Below are positions 42,721 to 52,233 of a stretch of 64,000 nt of DNA, one piece after another. Made by a program: the position numbers and the translations under genes. The stretch comes from MW101C3 sp943367595 (GTDB taxonomy: Bacteria; Cyanobacteriota; Cyanobacteriia; PCC-6307; Cyanobiaceae): positions 1 through 64,000 of the forward strand of contig CALRJS020000002.1 of the NCBI GenBank assembly GCA_943367595.1, given 5' to 3'. The notes beneath the pieces are model-generated. The model saw only the letters and a program-made list of their open reading frames with translations, searched no databases and was not told the DNA's origin. Position 1 is the stretch's first letter. Each line of letters begins with the position of its first letter.

Positions 42721-43803
42721 TCAGGCGCGGCCGGGGAGGAACTCGAGGGGGTTCACGGCACCACGGCCGGGGGGATGGATCTCGAAGTGGAGGTGAGGCC
42801 CGGTGCTGCGGCCGGTGCTGCCCATCGAGCTGATCACGGTGCCCTGGCCCACCATCTGGCCCACCCTCACCATCAGGCGGCTGTTGTGGGCGTAGAGCGA
42901 CCTGCTGCCGTCGCTGTGCTGGATCTCCACCATGTAGCCGTAACCGCCGTCATGCCAGCCAGCAAAGACCACCTGGCCGGAACGGGCGGCCATGATCGGC
43001 GTGCCGACGTTGTTGGCGATGTCGACGCCTTTGTGCATGCGCCCCCAGCGCCAGCCGAAGCCGGAGGTGAACACTCCTCTGGTGGGCCAGATCCAGGTGG
43101 TGTCGCCCTGGGTGGGGCCTTGCTCCACCTCAGGACGGCCACCGAAGGAGGGGAGATCCGGCCAGCTGAGGCCGCCACTGCCCACGGGATTGAGCCCGAG
43201 CACCATGCGGGTGCGGCCGGGGGCGGAGCGGGCCAGGCGCACCTGGGTACCGGCTACGAGCCGGGCAGCTTCCAGGCCGGGGTTGAGCCGCAGCAGTTCC
43301 TGGATGGTGAGGTTGTAGCGCTTGGCGAGCTTGATCAGGCTGTCGCCGAAGCGCACCACCCCGGTGGATTCGAGCGGCGGCAGCTCTGAGAGCGGCGCGG
43401 AGCGGCGGATCTGCTCGGGATCGAGGGCGGCCACGCTGCGGGCCCGGTTGGTGTCCCGCCCGGGGATCACCAGCCAGTCGCCCTGGCTGAACCTGTGGTC
43501 TTCATTGACGTCATTCATTCGGGCCAGGGGCGTTTCCTGGATGCGCAGCTGCTGAGCGAGCTCATCGAGGCTCACCTCTGCGCGCACCTGGATCCACACC
43601 CTGTCGCTGGCCTTGGGGAGCGAGGCGAGCTGCTGGAGCGCCTTGGATTCGGCCGTCAGCCCCAGAGCATCCCCGAAGCCGGCAGACAGCTCCTCAATCC
43701 CGCTGGAGCGGGAGTCGGCGATGCCAGGGATGGCCGCAGCAGCCACCAGAGAGAGAACCGGTAAGGCTCCCATCAGAGGCAGGATCAGTTGCGAAGGCTT
43801 CAT
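42721..43803 (-). CDS. M23 family metallopeptidase with LysM domains
   Basis: 360 aa exported murein hydrolase or hydrolase activator. A signal peptide is followed by two LysM-like regions (about 70-115 and 150-190, the latter VRFGDSLIKLAKRYNLTIQELLRLN). The peptidase domain has the zinc ligands in HKGVDIANN and HLHFEIH, with SGFGWRWGRMHKG before. All LytM motifs are intact, so it is probably active, unlike EnvC/NlpD types. It lies just downstream of the tRNA-Met gene on the same strand. Confidence 0.92.
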   Translation of the reverse strand: MKPSQLILPLMGALPVLSLVAAAAIPGIADSRSSGIEELSAGFGDALGLTAESKALQQLASLPKASDRVWIQVRAEVSLDELAQQLRIQETPLARMNDVNEDHRFSQGDWLVIPGRDTNRARSVAALDPEQIRRSAPLSELPPLESTGVVRFGDSLIKLAKRYNLTIQELLRLNPGLEAARLVAGTQVRLARSAPGRTRMVLGLNPVGSGGLSWPDLPSFGGRPEVEQGPTQGDTTWIWPTRGVFTSGFGWRWGRMHKGVDIANNVGTPIMAARSGQVVFAGWHDGGYGYMVEIQHSDGSRSLYAHNSRLMVRVGQMVGQGTVISSMGSTGRSTGPHLHFEIHPPGRGAVNPLEFLPGRA

Positions 43804-43915
43804 GCAGATTCACCCATTGGACAAAACCCGGTGGAGAAGCCGCCATCCCCCGGGTCGCGCCGAGAGTAGCGGCCTGAACTCCTTTAGACAACCTGAAGGC
43901 CGGAACTCAGCGGGT

Positions 43916-44413
43916 TCAAGCCTTGTTGTCAGGGTTGGAGATCCCTGTCCCCAACTGGCGAATCGCCTCAAACAACACCACGGCGGCGGCCACCGAAAGG
44001 TTCAGGCTGCGCACCCCACCGCCGCTGCGCACCGAGCCGGGCATCGGCACGGTGAGGCGGGCATCGGCGGCGGCCAGCACGTCCGGCGGCAGACCGCTCG
44101 ATTCGCGCCCATGCAGCAGCCAGTCGTCGTCCTGGAAGGCGAAGGAGGTGTAGGGCTGGTCCACCTGGCTGCTGAAGGCCACCAGGCGGCCGCCACGGCT
44201 GCGGCGGTGCTGCTCGAAGCTGATCATGTCGGCATGGCGGTGCAGCTGCACCCAGGGCCAGTAATCCAGGCCCGCCCGCTTCAGCTGCCGGTCGTCGATC
44301 TGGAAGCCCAGCGGTTCGATCAGGTGCAGCTCGCAGCCGGTGGCCGCGCAGGTGCGGGCCACGTTGCCGGTGTTCGGCGGGATCTCCGGCTCAAACAGCA
44401 CCACGCGCGGCAT
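43916..44413 (-). CDS. trmL: tRNA (cytidine(34)-2'-O)-methyltransferase
   Basis: 165 aa SPOUT methylase that modifies the wobble base of tRNA-Leu isoacceptors. It opens VVLFEPEIPPNTGNVARTCA, the TrmL/CspR signature. The trefoil-knot segments ESSGLPPDVLAA and VRSLNLSVAAAVVLFEA form the SAM site. Length is normal. It lies 3 bp after cobU on the same strand, at the end of the psb32-like/pxcA/cobU transcript. Confidence 0.93.
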   Translation of the reverse strand: MPRVVLFEPEIPPNTGNVARTCAATGCELHLIEPLGFQIDDRQLKRAGLDYWPWVQLHRHADMISFEQHRRSRGGRLVAFSSQVDQPYTSFAFQDDDWLLHGRESSGLPPDVLAAADARLTVPMPGSVRSGGGVRSLNLSVAAAVVLFEAIRQLGTGISNPDNKA

Positions 44414-44416
44414 GGC

Positions 44417-44953
44417 TCAGAGCTCCGGCACCGGCCTGCTCAGCCTCAGCAGATCGATCGCCCGCCCGTGCACCACCAGCCAGGCCTCGCTGCAGCGGGG
44501 CAGCAGCCGTTGCTGCAGCGCCCCGAGCCGATCGCGGAAGCGCCCGCCGATCGCCGTGGGGGGCACCACACCCCAGCCGGTCTCCTCAGCCACGATCAGC
44601 GTGGGAGAGCAGCAATGCTGCAGTGCCGACAGCAGCTGCTCCTGTTCCTGCTCCCAGGCGCCTGTGTCCAGCTCGAGGTGGTGCGCCAACCAGGTCCCGA
44701 GCGAGTCGATCAGCAGCAGGCGTTCGGCGGGGGCCTGCTCCAGGGCGGCGCTGAGCTGCCCTTCCACCTCCCAGGTGGTCCAGTCGGCTGGCCGGCGGCG
44801 GCGGTGCAGGGCCAGCCGTTCGCTCCAGCTGGCATCGCCCTCGAGGCGGGGGCCGGTGGCGATGTAGGTGACCGGCCGGCCGGAACGCAGGGCCAGGTGC
44901 TCGGCCCAGCGGCTCTTGCCGCTCCGGCTCGGACCGGTCACCAGGGTGAGCAT
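44417..44953 (-). CDS. cobU: Bifunctional adenosylcobinamide kinase / adenosylcobinamide-phosphate guanylyltransferase
   Basis: 178 aa enzyme of nucleotide-loop assembly in cobalamin synthesis. P-loop TGPSRSGKS at the N-terminus, VTYIATGPRLEGD, and the CobU block VAEETGWGVVPPTAIGGRFRD. The ATG at 44953 avoids overlap with the pxcA end; the in-frame ATG at 44971 would overlap by 14 bp. Cyanobacteria of this group make pseudocobalamin, so the lower base may be adenine; this gene cannot tell. Confidence 0.93.
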   Translation of the reverse strand: MLTLVTGPSRSGKSRWAEHLALRSGRPVTYIATGPRLEGDASWSERLALHRRRRPADWTTWEVEGQLSAALEQAPAERLLLIDSLGTWLAHHLELDTGAWEQEQEQLLSALQHCCSPTLIVAEETGWGVVPPTAIGGRFRDRLGALQQRLLPRCSEAWLVVHGRAIDLLRLSRPVPEL

Positions 44954-44957
44954 GGCG

Positions 44958-46100
44958 TCAGCCCCCGCCATTCATGTTGCGCAGCGTGGCCACCGAAGAT
45001 GGGGACACGCGGTTGAGATAGCGGAAGATCCAATACTTGAAGATCGTGGCCAGGATCACCGGGAAGGTGGCGATGAACAGCATCACGAAGTTCTCTCTCA
45101 CCGGTAGTCCCAGGTGGGTGGCTACACCATCGAGCAACACAGTCCAGCCTTCAGGGCTGTGAAATCCCACAAAGATGTCGGTGAAAAGAATGATCGCAAA
45201 GGCCTTGGCACTGTCGCTCAGGCCATACACCTGTTCGTCGAGAAAGCCGCGCAGCACCCGGATGTCCTCGCGGGCCAGCAGACACACCAGCCCGAAACTG
45301 AGCAGCCCGAAGGCATCGGAGAGCACGTTCTTGATCGCCAGGGTGCTCTGACCATCCGCTTCTTCCTTCAGCTCGGCTGCGCGGCTGGCCAGGGCCTTGT
45401 GCATCGCCACCGGATCGGGGAGGTCTTCGCCCTTGAGCAGGGCATCGAATTCCAGCTCCGCCTTATACACACGCAGCTTCTCCACAGCCGCCTCTTCCAG
45501 CTGCGGCTTGGGGTACGTGAGGAAGGCCACGTCGGGCGCGAAGCGATCCACCAAGGGTGAAATCACGAAGGTGCGGCTGGCCTGCTGCACCATCAGCGGC
45601 ACCAGCACCAGCAGCAGCAGGATCCGCAGCGAAACCAGGGTGGAGTCGCGGCGTCGGCGGAAGCCGGCCACCACGGTGGCCTCCGCCTGGGGATCCAGCT
45701 GCCTCCGCACCTTCTCCATCAGCCCCATCAGGCTGCGGGGCAACAACTCCGGCGAGCGGGTGAGGGTGGAGAGCGGTTTGCGGTTGGAGTAGCGACCCTC
45801 CACCGTTTCAATCAGCTGGAACTGGCGCAGCTCCTGGGGATCGAGTTCGTGGCGGCGGGGTTGGAGTTCCTCCACCACCTGCCGGCACAGCTCCAGAGAA
45901 CTGCGAAACCGGCGCATCATCTGCGCCTGCACCGACGCCGGCATGCTCAGCTCAAGCTCCGGCCGCACCGGGCGGTCGTTGAAGTATTCGAGCTCGATGT
46001 TCTGGATCAGCAGGGCGGCTTCATAGGCGCGCTCCAGATTGCTGCGCAGATCCTTGGTGCGGGCCTTCCCGAAGGTTCCCATCCAGTCGGTCAGCCCCAT
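44958..46100 (-). CDS. pxcA: Proton extrusion protein PxcA (CemA family)
   Basis: 380 aa plasma-membrane protein of the CemA/PxcA family, needed in Synechocystis for light-induced proton release. Residues 1-150 are soluble and helical. About four membrane helices follow, beginning TLVSLRILLLLVLVPLMVQQ, with FVISPLVDRFAP, the EDIRVLRGFLDEQVYGLSD segment and a C-terminal FKYWIFRYLNRVSPSSVATL that is the family signature. It lies 6 bp after the Psb32-like gene and 4 bp before cobU. Confidence 0.92.
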   Translation of the reverse strand: MGLTDWMGTFGKARTKDLRSNLERAYEAALLIQNIELEYFNDRPVRPELELSMPASVQAQMMRRFRSSLELCRQVVEELQPRRHELDPQELRQFQLIETVEGRYSNRKPLSTLTRSPELLPRSLMGLMEKVRRQLDPQAEATVVAGFRRRRDSTLVSLRILLLLVLVPLMVQQASRTFVISPLVDRFAPDVAFLTYPKPQLEEAAVEKLRVYKAELEFDALLKGEDLPDPVAMHKALASRAAELKEEADGQSTLAIKNVLSDAFGLLSFGLVCLLAREDIRVLRGFLDEQVYGLSDSAKAFAIILFTDIFVGFHSPEGWTVLLDGVATHLGLPVRENFVMLFIATFPVILATIFKYWIFRYLNRVSPSSVATLRNMNGGG

Positions 46101-46106
46101 GGGTGC

Positions 46107-46775
46107 TCAGCGGGAGAAAACCCACCAGGTGAGCATGGGCACCACGGTGCCCACCACCAACAGCACGATGATCCAGGTGAAGCCGTTGCTGGAGGCCGTT
46201 TCCTCCTTGGTGGGGATGTTCGATTCCACCGGCACGATCACCTGCTCCAGCGGAGGGCCTGGGTCTTCGCCGCCGGACAGCACGGCCGTGATGCGATCGA
46301 GCGCATCGAGTGAGGCCTGGCGGTAGCGCGATCCCAGCCGCATCGGAATCGCCATGGTGCGATCGGCGGTGTTGCGCAGCAGGGATTCAGGCAACTGGTC
46401 CAGCAGGGTGTCGCTGGCCACGACGGCGGCCGTGTTTGTCTGCGAATCGATCAGCAGGATCAGTTGGGCGGAGTCGTCGCTGGAGGCGGTGGCCCAGCGG
46501 TCGAGCAATTGCTGGCCGAGGGTCTCGAGATCGAGGCCGTAGTCGAGGCGCTGCACCGTGACCAGGCGGGCTTCGATGTGATCGGCCTGCAGCTCCTTGA
46601 GGCGGCGTTCCAGCTCCACTGCCGTGGCCCTGCTGAACAGCTCAGCGGGATCGATCAGGTGCTGCTGGGGCACAGCGGGATAGGCGCTGGCGCCGACGGC
46701 CCAGGCCGCCGTCACGGGCAGGAACTGGAGCAGCACCACGGTGATGGCAGCCAGTAGACGCAGCGGCAGACGCAA
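46107..46775 (-). CDS. TPM-domain protein (Psb32-like)
   Basis: 222 aa. A signal peptide (LLAAITVVLLQFLPVTAAWA) leads to a TPM (TLP18.3/Psb32/MOLO-1) domain at about 35-165 in the lumen or periplasm, and a C-terminal membrane anchor (WIIVLLVVGTVVPMLTWWVF). Psb32 and its plant homologue TLP18.3 protect photosystem II and help its repair. YGLDLETLGQQLLDRWA and ILLIDSQTNTAAVVAS are family segments. Assignment to Psb32 itself rather than another TPM protein is likely but not certain. Confidence 0.85.
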   Translation of the reverse strand: MRLPLRLLAAITVVLLQFLPVTAAWAVGASAYPAVPQQHLIDPAELFSRATAVELERRLKELQADHIEARLVTVQRLDYGLDLETLGQQLLDRWATASSDDSAQLILLIDSQTNTAAVVASDTLLDQLPESLLRNTADRTMAIPMRLGSRYRQASLDALDRITAVLSGGEDPGPPLEQVIVPVESNIPTKEETASSNGFTWIIVLLVVGTVVPMLTWWVFSR

Positions 46776-46860
46776 AGACCGGGCCTCACAGATGTCTAGT
46801 TCAGTCTGCCGCCCACAGGCCCCGCTGTGTCAGCGTTCGTACTCCTCCCGCCGGAATTCC

Positions 46861-47523
46861 ATGGCCGGTCTTCCGCCGCCGGCACGGCTCTGCCTGGCTG
46901 CCGGCGTGCTCGGCCTGCTGCTGTGCCTGCTCAACCAGCTCACGGCCCCCGAGCTGTCTCCCGCTCTGGAGCGCGCGGCTGTGCTCGCCAGCCTGATGGC
47001 GGTGGGCCTGATGCTGGTGGCCGTGCTGTGGACGCGGGCCCTGCCGGCGGCACCGGAGCGGGTGGAGTTGCCCGGGCCCCAGGGGCTGGAACTTGATGAG
47101 TCCCTCCCGCCCTTGGCCCGGCAGGAACTTGCCTGGGGCAGCCACATGCTGCTTACCGCCACCCCGGCCGCCAGCGTGCTGCTGTTCTGGCAAGGGCGTG
47201 TGCTGCTGCGCCGTGGCGTGCTGGCGGACGAGCCCTTTCTCCCCGGCGCGATCTGCGAGCGGGCCCAGCGGACGGAACGCTGCGTCTCGCTCGTGGATCT
47301 GCGCCTTTATCCCGGCCGCCAGGAGTTCACCGGCCTGCCGCTGGGCACCCCGGCCGTGATCGTGCAACCCATCGGTGCGCTGGGTTGGCTGCTGGTGGGG
47401 GGCTGGTCGCCACGTTGCTTCAGCCGCGCCGATGAGCTGTGGGTGGAGGGCTGGGCCCGCAAGCTCAGAACGACACTGGAGGACGCTTCCGCGCCGGGCC
47501 CGGCGCCGGCGGCGGCACCGTGA
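46861..47523 (+). CDS. Cofactor assembly of complex C subunit B (CCB-type protein, DUF2930-like)
   Basis: 220 aa with two N-terminal membrane helices (CLAAGVLGLLLCLLNQL and VLASLMAVGLMLVAVLWT) and a soluble C-terminal domain. This resembles the CCB2/CCB4 family, which helps attach heme ci to cytochrome b6 of the cytochrome b6f complex. VLLFWQGRVLLRRGVL and LPLGTPAVIVQPIG are the recognisable parts. The ATG at 46861 starts just before helix 1. The 3' end overlaps the convergent LptC-like gene by 59 bp. Confidence 0.75.
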   Translation: MAGLPPPARLCLAAGVLGLLLCLLNQLTAPELSPALERAAVLASLMAVGLMLVAVLWTRALPAAPERVELPGPQGLELDESLPPLARQELAWGSHMLLTATPAASVLLFWQGRVLLRRGVLADEPFLPGAICERAQRTERCVSLVDLRLYPGRQEFTGLPLGTPAVIVQPIGALGWLLVGGWSPRCFSRADELWVEGWARKLRTTLEDASAPGPAPAAAP

Positions 47524-48613
47524 GCTCGGTAAACACCCGCGCCCCCGGACTGACGAACTCGACGGTGCCGTCTTTGCCCACCCGGCCGCTGAGCGCCTCG
47601 CTGCGGGTGATCTGGCGGTTCGCCTTGCGCTCCAGCCGCACGCCCCCCTGGGCCTGAACCTCTTTTGAGGTCCAGTTCCACCGGCAGACGTTGGCCTGCA
47701 ACCACTCGCCCGGTTGACGCACATCGCAGCCGGCGGGGATGAAGGCTGTGGTGTCCGCCAGATTCGCTTCCAGTGCCTTGCCACGCACCGAGAGCTGATC
47801 GAAGCGCCCCGTGAAGGGTTCGGCGCTTGAAATCCATTGCTTCTCCAGGTTCCAGCGGGTTCGCCCGGCGGCGATCTCCGTCTTGGCGGCGGGGTCGAGG
47901 AACTGCACCGGCGCGATCCCGTCGAACACCTGCTCGCGCGTGTTGCCCTCCAGCGCCGATGCGGTGAGGCGCTGGTCGGGCTTGCCGGGCTGCTGCCTCA
48001 GCGCCAGCACTGGCCCGGCCGCCTTCAGGTAGCCGCTCGGCGGATACCAGTCGGCTTCGCGGGTGAGCAGGTTGAGGCCCGGCTGGAGCAGACGGGGGGA
48101 TCCGCGCAACTCCAGCTTGTCTTCGGCGATCAGGAAGCGGGCGCGCTCCGCTGTCAGGCGGGTGGAGCGGTCGGTGGCGACGGGCCGCCCGGTGATCTCG
48201 ATCAGGGAGCGGGCGGGCGTCCAGCGGATCCGATCGCCCGTGATCGTGGCGCCCTGGGGGCCGATCACCACGATGCTCACCTTCCCTTCCAGCTGGATCA
48301 CCTCGCCGTCGTTGATCACGGTGCCGCTGCCGGCCTGGATGCGGTAGCGCGGCTTGCCGGCCGCATAGATCACACCGCGCGGCTGCCTGGCGGTGGCCAC
48401 GCGGCGCTGCAGGTCGTAGCGGGCTTCAGGGCTGGTCAGCTCCCACCTGGGCCGCCCCTTGGCATCCTGCTGGCGAAGGTTGAGGGCACGGAACACGAAC
48501 GGCTGCGGTTTAGCCGGCGTTCTGGTGCTGCGCGTACAACCGAACAACGGCGCCCCCAGCAGCAGCACCAGCAGCAGAAGGCCGCTGCGGCGTGTGGAGC
48601 GGGAAGCGATCAA
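47465..48613 (-). CDS. LptC-like lipoprotein (LPS export, periplasmic)
   Basis: 382 aa lipoprotein: signal LLLLVLLLGAPLFG then Cys26 (FGCTRS). Repeated LptA/LptC-type beta-jelly-roll segments follow, such as ALNLRQQDAKGRPRWELTSP, GTVINDGEVIQLEGKVSIVV and LTAERARFLIAEDKLELRG. LptC passes lipopolysaccharide from LptB2FG to LptA. It is about twice the length of the E. coli protein and looks like a two-domain form common in cyanobacteria. TTG start overlapping the metG stop (TTGA). Confidence 0.82.
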   Translation of the reverse strand: MIASRSTRRSGLLLLVLLLGAPLFGCTRSTRTPAKPQPFVFRALNLRQQDAKGRPRWELTSPEARYDLQRRVATARQPRGVIYAAGKPRYRIQAGSGTVINDGEVIQLEGKVSIVVIGPQGATITGDRIRWTPARSLIEITGRPVATDRSTRLTAERARFLIAEDKLELRGSPRLLQPGLNLLTREADWYPPSGYLKAAGPVLALRQQPGKPDQRLTASALEGNTREQVFDGIAPVQFLDPAAKTEIAAGRTRWNLEKQWISSAEPFTGRFDQLSVRGKALEANLADTTAFIPAGCDVRQPGEWLQANVCRWNWTSKEVQAQGGVRLERKANRQITRSEALSGRVGKDGTVEFVSPGARVFTELTVPPPAPGPARKRPPVSF

Positions 48614-50196
48614 AGGGCTTCCTCCAGCTCGAGGCGGGCCATCACCGGCGCCGGCTCAGGCAGGGGTGTGCCCGCCACCAGGCCACCCCAGCGCAGCCGT
48701 TCGCTCCATGGCGGATTGGCAGGGACGTCGGTGGCGGCCGGTTCAGGCGCACCGCTGAGCACGGGGGCCTGCGCCAGCTGGACCAGCATGCGCGCAGCCA
48801 GATCCGGCAGCAGCGGGGCGATCAGCAGGGCCACGATCCGGGCGGCCTCCAGCACGGCGTAGAGATCATCCGCCACCTGCTCCACCCCCTCCTGCCGTTT
48901 CATGCGGCTCCAGGGGGCCTGGTCGTTGAGGTAGCCGTTGGCGGCCACGGCCAGCTGCAGCGCCCCCTCCGCACCAGCGCGGAAATCGAGCCGCTCCAGC
49001 GCCGCCAGCACCCGCTGCGTGGCCTCGGCGCTCGCCAGGGCCAGCGGATGCTGATCGGTGACGGCGCTGCTCACCGGCGGCACGGCCTCGGCGAACCAGC
49101 GACGCGCCATCGAGGAGGTGCGGTTGAGCAGGTTGCCGATCGTGTTGGCCAGGTCGTTGTTGACCAGATCGGTGAAGCGCTGCTGCTGAAAGTCGCCGTC
49201 GTCGCCGAAGCCGATGTCACGCAGCAGGTACCAGCGCACCGCATCGGGCCCGCAGCGCTCCAGCAGGGTGGCGGGGTCGAGCACGTTGCCCAGCGACTTG
49301 CCCATCTTCTGCCCTTCACGGGTGAGAAAGCCGTGGCCGAACACCCGCTCCGGCAGCGGCAGGCCGGCCGAGAGCAGCATCGCCGGCCAGTAGACGGCAT
49401 GAAAACGCAGGATGTCCTTGCCGATCACATGCACCGACGCCGGCCAGCCCCGCTGGCTGAGCAGATCGAGATCGGGGGCATCACCAGGCTCCAGCAAGGC
49501 GGTGAGGTAGCCGAGCAGCGCATCGAACCACACATAGAAGGTCTGCGGTTCATGGCCCGGCACCGGCAGGCCCCAGGGCACGTTCAGGCGGGAGATCGAG
49601 AAATCACGCAGGCCCTGCTGCACGAAGTTCTCCACCTCCTTCTGCCGGCCGGGCGGGGCGATGAAGCCAGGACGGCGGATCAGCTCCTCGATCGGCTGCT
49701 GGTAGCGGGAGAGCCGGAAGAAGAGATTGGTTTCATCGCGCCACTCGAGCGGGCGGTGGTGAATGCTGCAGTTGGGGGCATCGGCATCGGCGGCCTCGTC
49801 CTTGAATTCCTCGCAGGCCACGCAGTACCAGCCCTGCTGGCGGCCCTCCACCACGTCGCCGGCGGCCTCGACCCGCCGGAAGAACTGATCCACCAGTTGG
49901 CGATGGCGTGGATCGGTGGTGCGGATGAAGCGGTCGTTGCTGATCTCCCACGCCTGCCACAGCTGCCGGTACTGGGCGCTGACACGGTCGCAGTGGGCCT
50001 GGGGCGTGAGCCCGGCCTGTTCGGCGGTGCGCTGGATCTTCAGGCCGTGCTCATCGCAGCCGGTGATGAAGATCACCCGTTCCCCCTTGAGTCGCTGGAA
50101 CCTGGCCAGGGCGTCACAGGCCAGGGTCGTGTAAGCGCTGCCGAGGTGCGGCTTGTCGTTGACGTAGTAAAGGGGGGTGGTGAGCGTGTAGGTCAT
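48610..50196 (-). CDS. metG: Methionyl-tRNA synthetase
   Basis: 528 aa class I synthetase. The HIGH-type motif is KPHLGSAY, the KMSKS loop reads KMGKSLGNV, and a zinc-type knuckle with WYCVACEEF and NCSIHHR lies in the connective domain. FITGCDEHG and the FYVWFDALLGYL segment are MetRS-specific. No C-terminal tRNA-binding domain is present, a common short form. The start is the ATG at 50196 (MTYTLTTPLYYVND); the frame is open upstream without similarity. The LptC-like gene is cotranscribed downstream. Confidence 0.96.
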   Translation of the reverse strand: MTYTLTTPLYYVNDKPHLGSAYTTLACDALARFQRLKGERVIFITGCDEHGLKIQRTAEQAGLTPQAHCDRVSAQYRQLWQAWEISNDRFIRTTDPRHRQLVDQFFRRVEAAGDVVEGRQQGWYCVACEEFKDEAADADAPNCSIHHRPLEWRDETNLFFRLSRYQQPIEELIRRPGFIAPPGRQKEVENFVQQGLRDFSISRLNVPWGLPVPGHEPQTFYVWFDALLGYLTALLEPGDAPDLDLLSQRGWPASVHVIGKDILRFHAVYWPAMLLSAGLPLPERVFGHGFLTREGQKMGKSLGNVLDPATLLERCGPDAVRWYLLRDIGFGDDGDFQQQRFTDLVNNDLANTIGNLLNRTSSMARRWFAEAVPPVSSAVTDQHPLALASAEATQRVLAALERLDFRAGAEGALQLAVAANGYLNDQAPWSRMKRQEGVEQVADDLYAVLEAARIVALLIAPLLPDLAARMLVQLAQAPVLSGAPEPAATDVPANPPWSERLRWGGLVAGTPLPEPAPVMARLELEEAL

Positions 50197-50397
50197 TCGG
50201 CGGGGATCAAGGGCTCGCTGGCCCGCCAAAGCGGCCCTGCGCCGGCGACGGATCCTACCGAGCGCCTCCTGGCGCCGGCCTTTCCGCCAGCGGTGACTCA
50301 GCACTCTCGGGCACTCTGACAACCTTTCCTCACCACCCGCCGCGCCGCCGATGGCCCTGCTTCTGTGTGACAGCCTCCCGCTGCCCGGTTGCCGCTG

Positions 50398-52203
50398 ATG
50401 GGCGCCTCAGCGGAACGGGCCCAGGTGGTGGTCTGGGGCGGTGGCAGCGGCGGCGTGGCAGCGGCGCTGCAGGCGGCCCGCTCCGGCGCCGACACCCTGC
50501 TGCTGTCCCCCGGCGGCTGGCTGGGGGGAATGGTGAGCGCCGCCGGGGTCTGCGCGCCCGACGGCAATGAGCTCAGCCCCTGGCAGACCGGCCTCTGGGG
50601 GGCGCTGCTGCGGGCCTTGCAGCAAGCGGAAGCCGAAGGGCTCGATCACAACTGGGTGAGCTGCTTCGGTTGGCGGCCGGCGACGGCCGAACGGATCCTG
50701 CGCGGCTGGGTGGCGGCAGAACCGCGGCTGCGCTGGTGGCCGTGCTGCACCCTGCGTGGCGTGCGGCGCAAGGGCCGCCGGCTCACCGCCGTGGAGATCG
50801 AGCGGGAGCAGGAGCCCCTGTCGATTGCTCTTGAGGTGCTGATCGATGGCAGCGACCGGGGCGATCTGCTGCCCCTGGCGGCGGTGCCGTTCCGCTGCGG
50901 CTGGGAAGCCCGCGAACAGTGGGGGGAACCCAGCGCTCCGCCACAGCAGCAGCTGGAGACCGACGCCTTCTTCCAACGGCAGCCGGTGCAGTCGCCCACC
51001 TGGGTGGTGCTGGGCCAGCTCGGGCAGGGCCCCTGCCCCACCGGCCGGCCGCCGGCCCCACCCTTCGAGCGCTCCACCGAGGCCCACGGCCTGCTGCGCA
51101 CGCTCACCTATGGCCGCCTGCCGGGCGGGCTGGTGATGCTGAACTGGCCCCTGCACGGCAACGACTGGCACGACGGCCTGGAGCGGGCCTTCAGCGCCGA
51201 TCCGCAGCAGCAGCAGGCGCTGCAGGCGGAGATGCGGGCCCACAGCCTCGCGTTTGCGGCGGCCCTGGGCGAAGCCAGTGACGGCTGGCTGCAGACGGCG
51301 GCAGTGTTCCCGGAGGCGGCGACAGCCACGGCGCTGGAAGGCTCCTCGGCCCTGGCGTTGATGCCTTACTGGCGCGAGGGCCGGCGGCTGCATGGCCTCG
51401 CCACTGTCACCGAGAGGGATCTGCTGCCTCAGCCCTGCCAAGGCGGCGCCGCCGCCCGCCTGGCTCCGCTGGCCACCGGCCCAGACGGCACGATCAGTTC
51501 CATTGCCGTGGGCAATTACCCCAACGATCACCACTATCCCGGCCCTGACTGGCCTCTGGCCCCGAAGAGCTGCCGTTGGGGCGGGCGCTGGAGCGGCACC
51601 CCCTTCACGATTCCCTATGGCGCACTGGTGTGCGCCGACCTCGACAACCTGCTGGCCGCCGATAAATCCTTCAGCACCAGCCACATGGCCAACGGCGCCA
51701 CCCGGCTGCAGCCGCTGATCCTCAACATCGGCCAGGCGGCGGGAGCAGCGGCGGCGTTGTGCGTCGCCCACGCTCTGCTGCCGGCAGAGCTGCCGGTGCG
51801 CCAGCTGCAGGAGGCTCTGATCAACGATCCGCAGGCTCCTGCCGGGCCGCTGCCCCTCTGGGACACTCCCTGGCACCACCCCGAGTGGCGCCAGCGTCAG
51901 CACGCCGCGCTGACTGCGCCCGAGCTTCTCTCGCCAGGCGGCGAGCTGCTCGGCGTCGCGCCGCCGGATCCCGGTGTTGCCCCTGCGGAGCCCCACGAGC
52001 GCCTGTTCCAGGGGAGCCTGCAGAGCGATGGCAGCGGCGGCTTTCTGCTCGACACCGGCGAGCGCCGCTGGCCTGTGATCACGCTGGAGCCCGGTCTGCA
52101 CCACTGGCTGGCCGCGGTCGAGCTGCCGCGCCCGGTGCAGCTGATCGGTTGCGCCAATCCTTGGGGGCCCTGGCTGCGGGTGTCACGGCTCGCCGCAGAC
52201 TGA
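50398..52203 (+). CDS. FAD-dependent oxidoreductase
   Basis: About 601 aa. The N-terminal Rossmann motif VVVWGGGSGGVAAALQAARSG binds FAD, followed by GGWLGGMVSAAGV. IDGSDRGDLLPLA and a C-terminal ATRLQPLILNIGQAAGAAAAL are features of the FAD-dependent oxidoreductase family PF12831. The substrate is unknown; I cannot assign a pathway. The ATG at 50398 is preferred over the TTG three codons upstream. Divergent from metG and convergent with the RNB gene. Confidence 0.82.
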   Translation: MGASAERAQVVVWGGGSGGVAAALQAARSGADTLLLSPGGWLGGMVSAAGVCAPDGNELSPWQTGLWGALLRALQQAEAEGLDHNWVSCFGWRPATAERILRGWVAAEPRLRWWPCCTLRGVRRKGRRLTAVEIEREQEPLSIALEVLIDGSDRGDLLPLAAVPFRCGWEAREQWGEPSAPPQQQLETDAFFQRQPVQSPTWVVLGQLGQGPCPTGRPPAPPFERSTEAHGLLRTLTYGRLPGGLVMLNWPLHGNDWHDGLERAFSADPQQQQALQAEMRAHSLAFAAALGEASDGWLQTAAVFPEAATATALEGSSALALMPYWREGRRLHGLATVTERDLLPQPCQGGAAARLAPLATGPDGTISSIAVGNYPNDHHYPGPDWPLAPKSCRWGGRWSGTPFTIPYGALVCADLDNLLAADKSFSTSHMANGATRLQPLILNIGQAAGAAAALCVAHALLPAELPVRQLQEALINDPQAPAGPLPLWDTPWHHPEWRQRQHAALTAPELLSPGGELLGVAPPDPGVAPAEPHERLFQGSLQSDGSGGFLLDTGERRWPVITLEPGLHHWLAAVELPRPVQLIGCANPWGPWLRVSRLAAD

Positions 52204-52233
52204 CGCCTGCGCTGGGCACCGCCTGAGGCCGCC

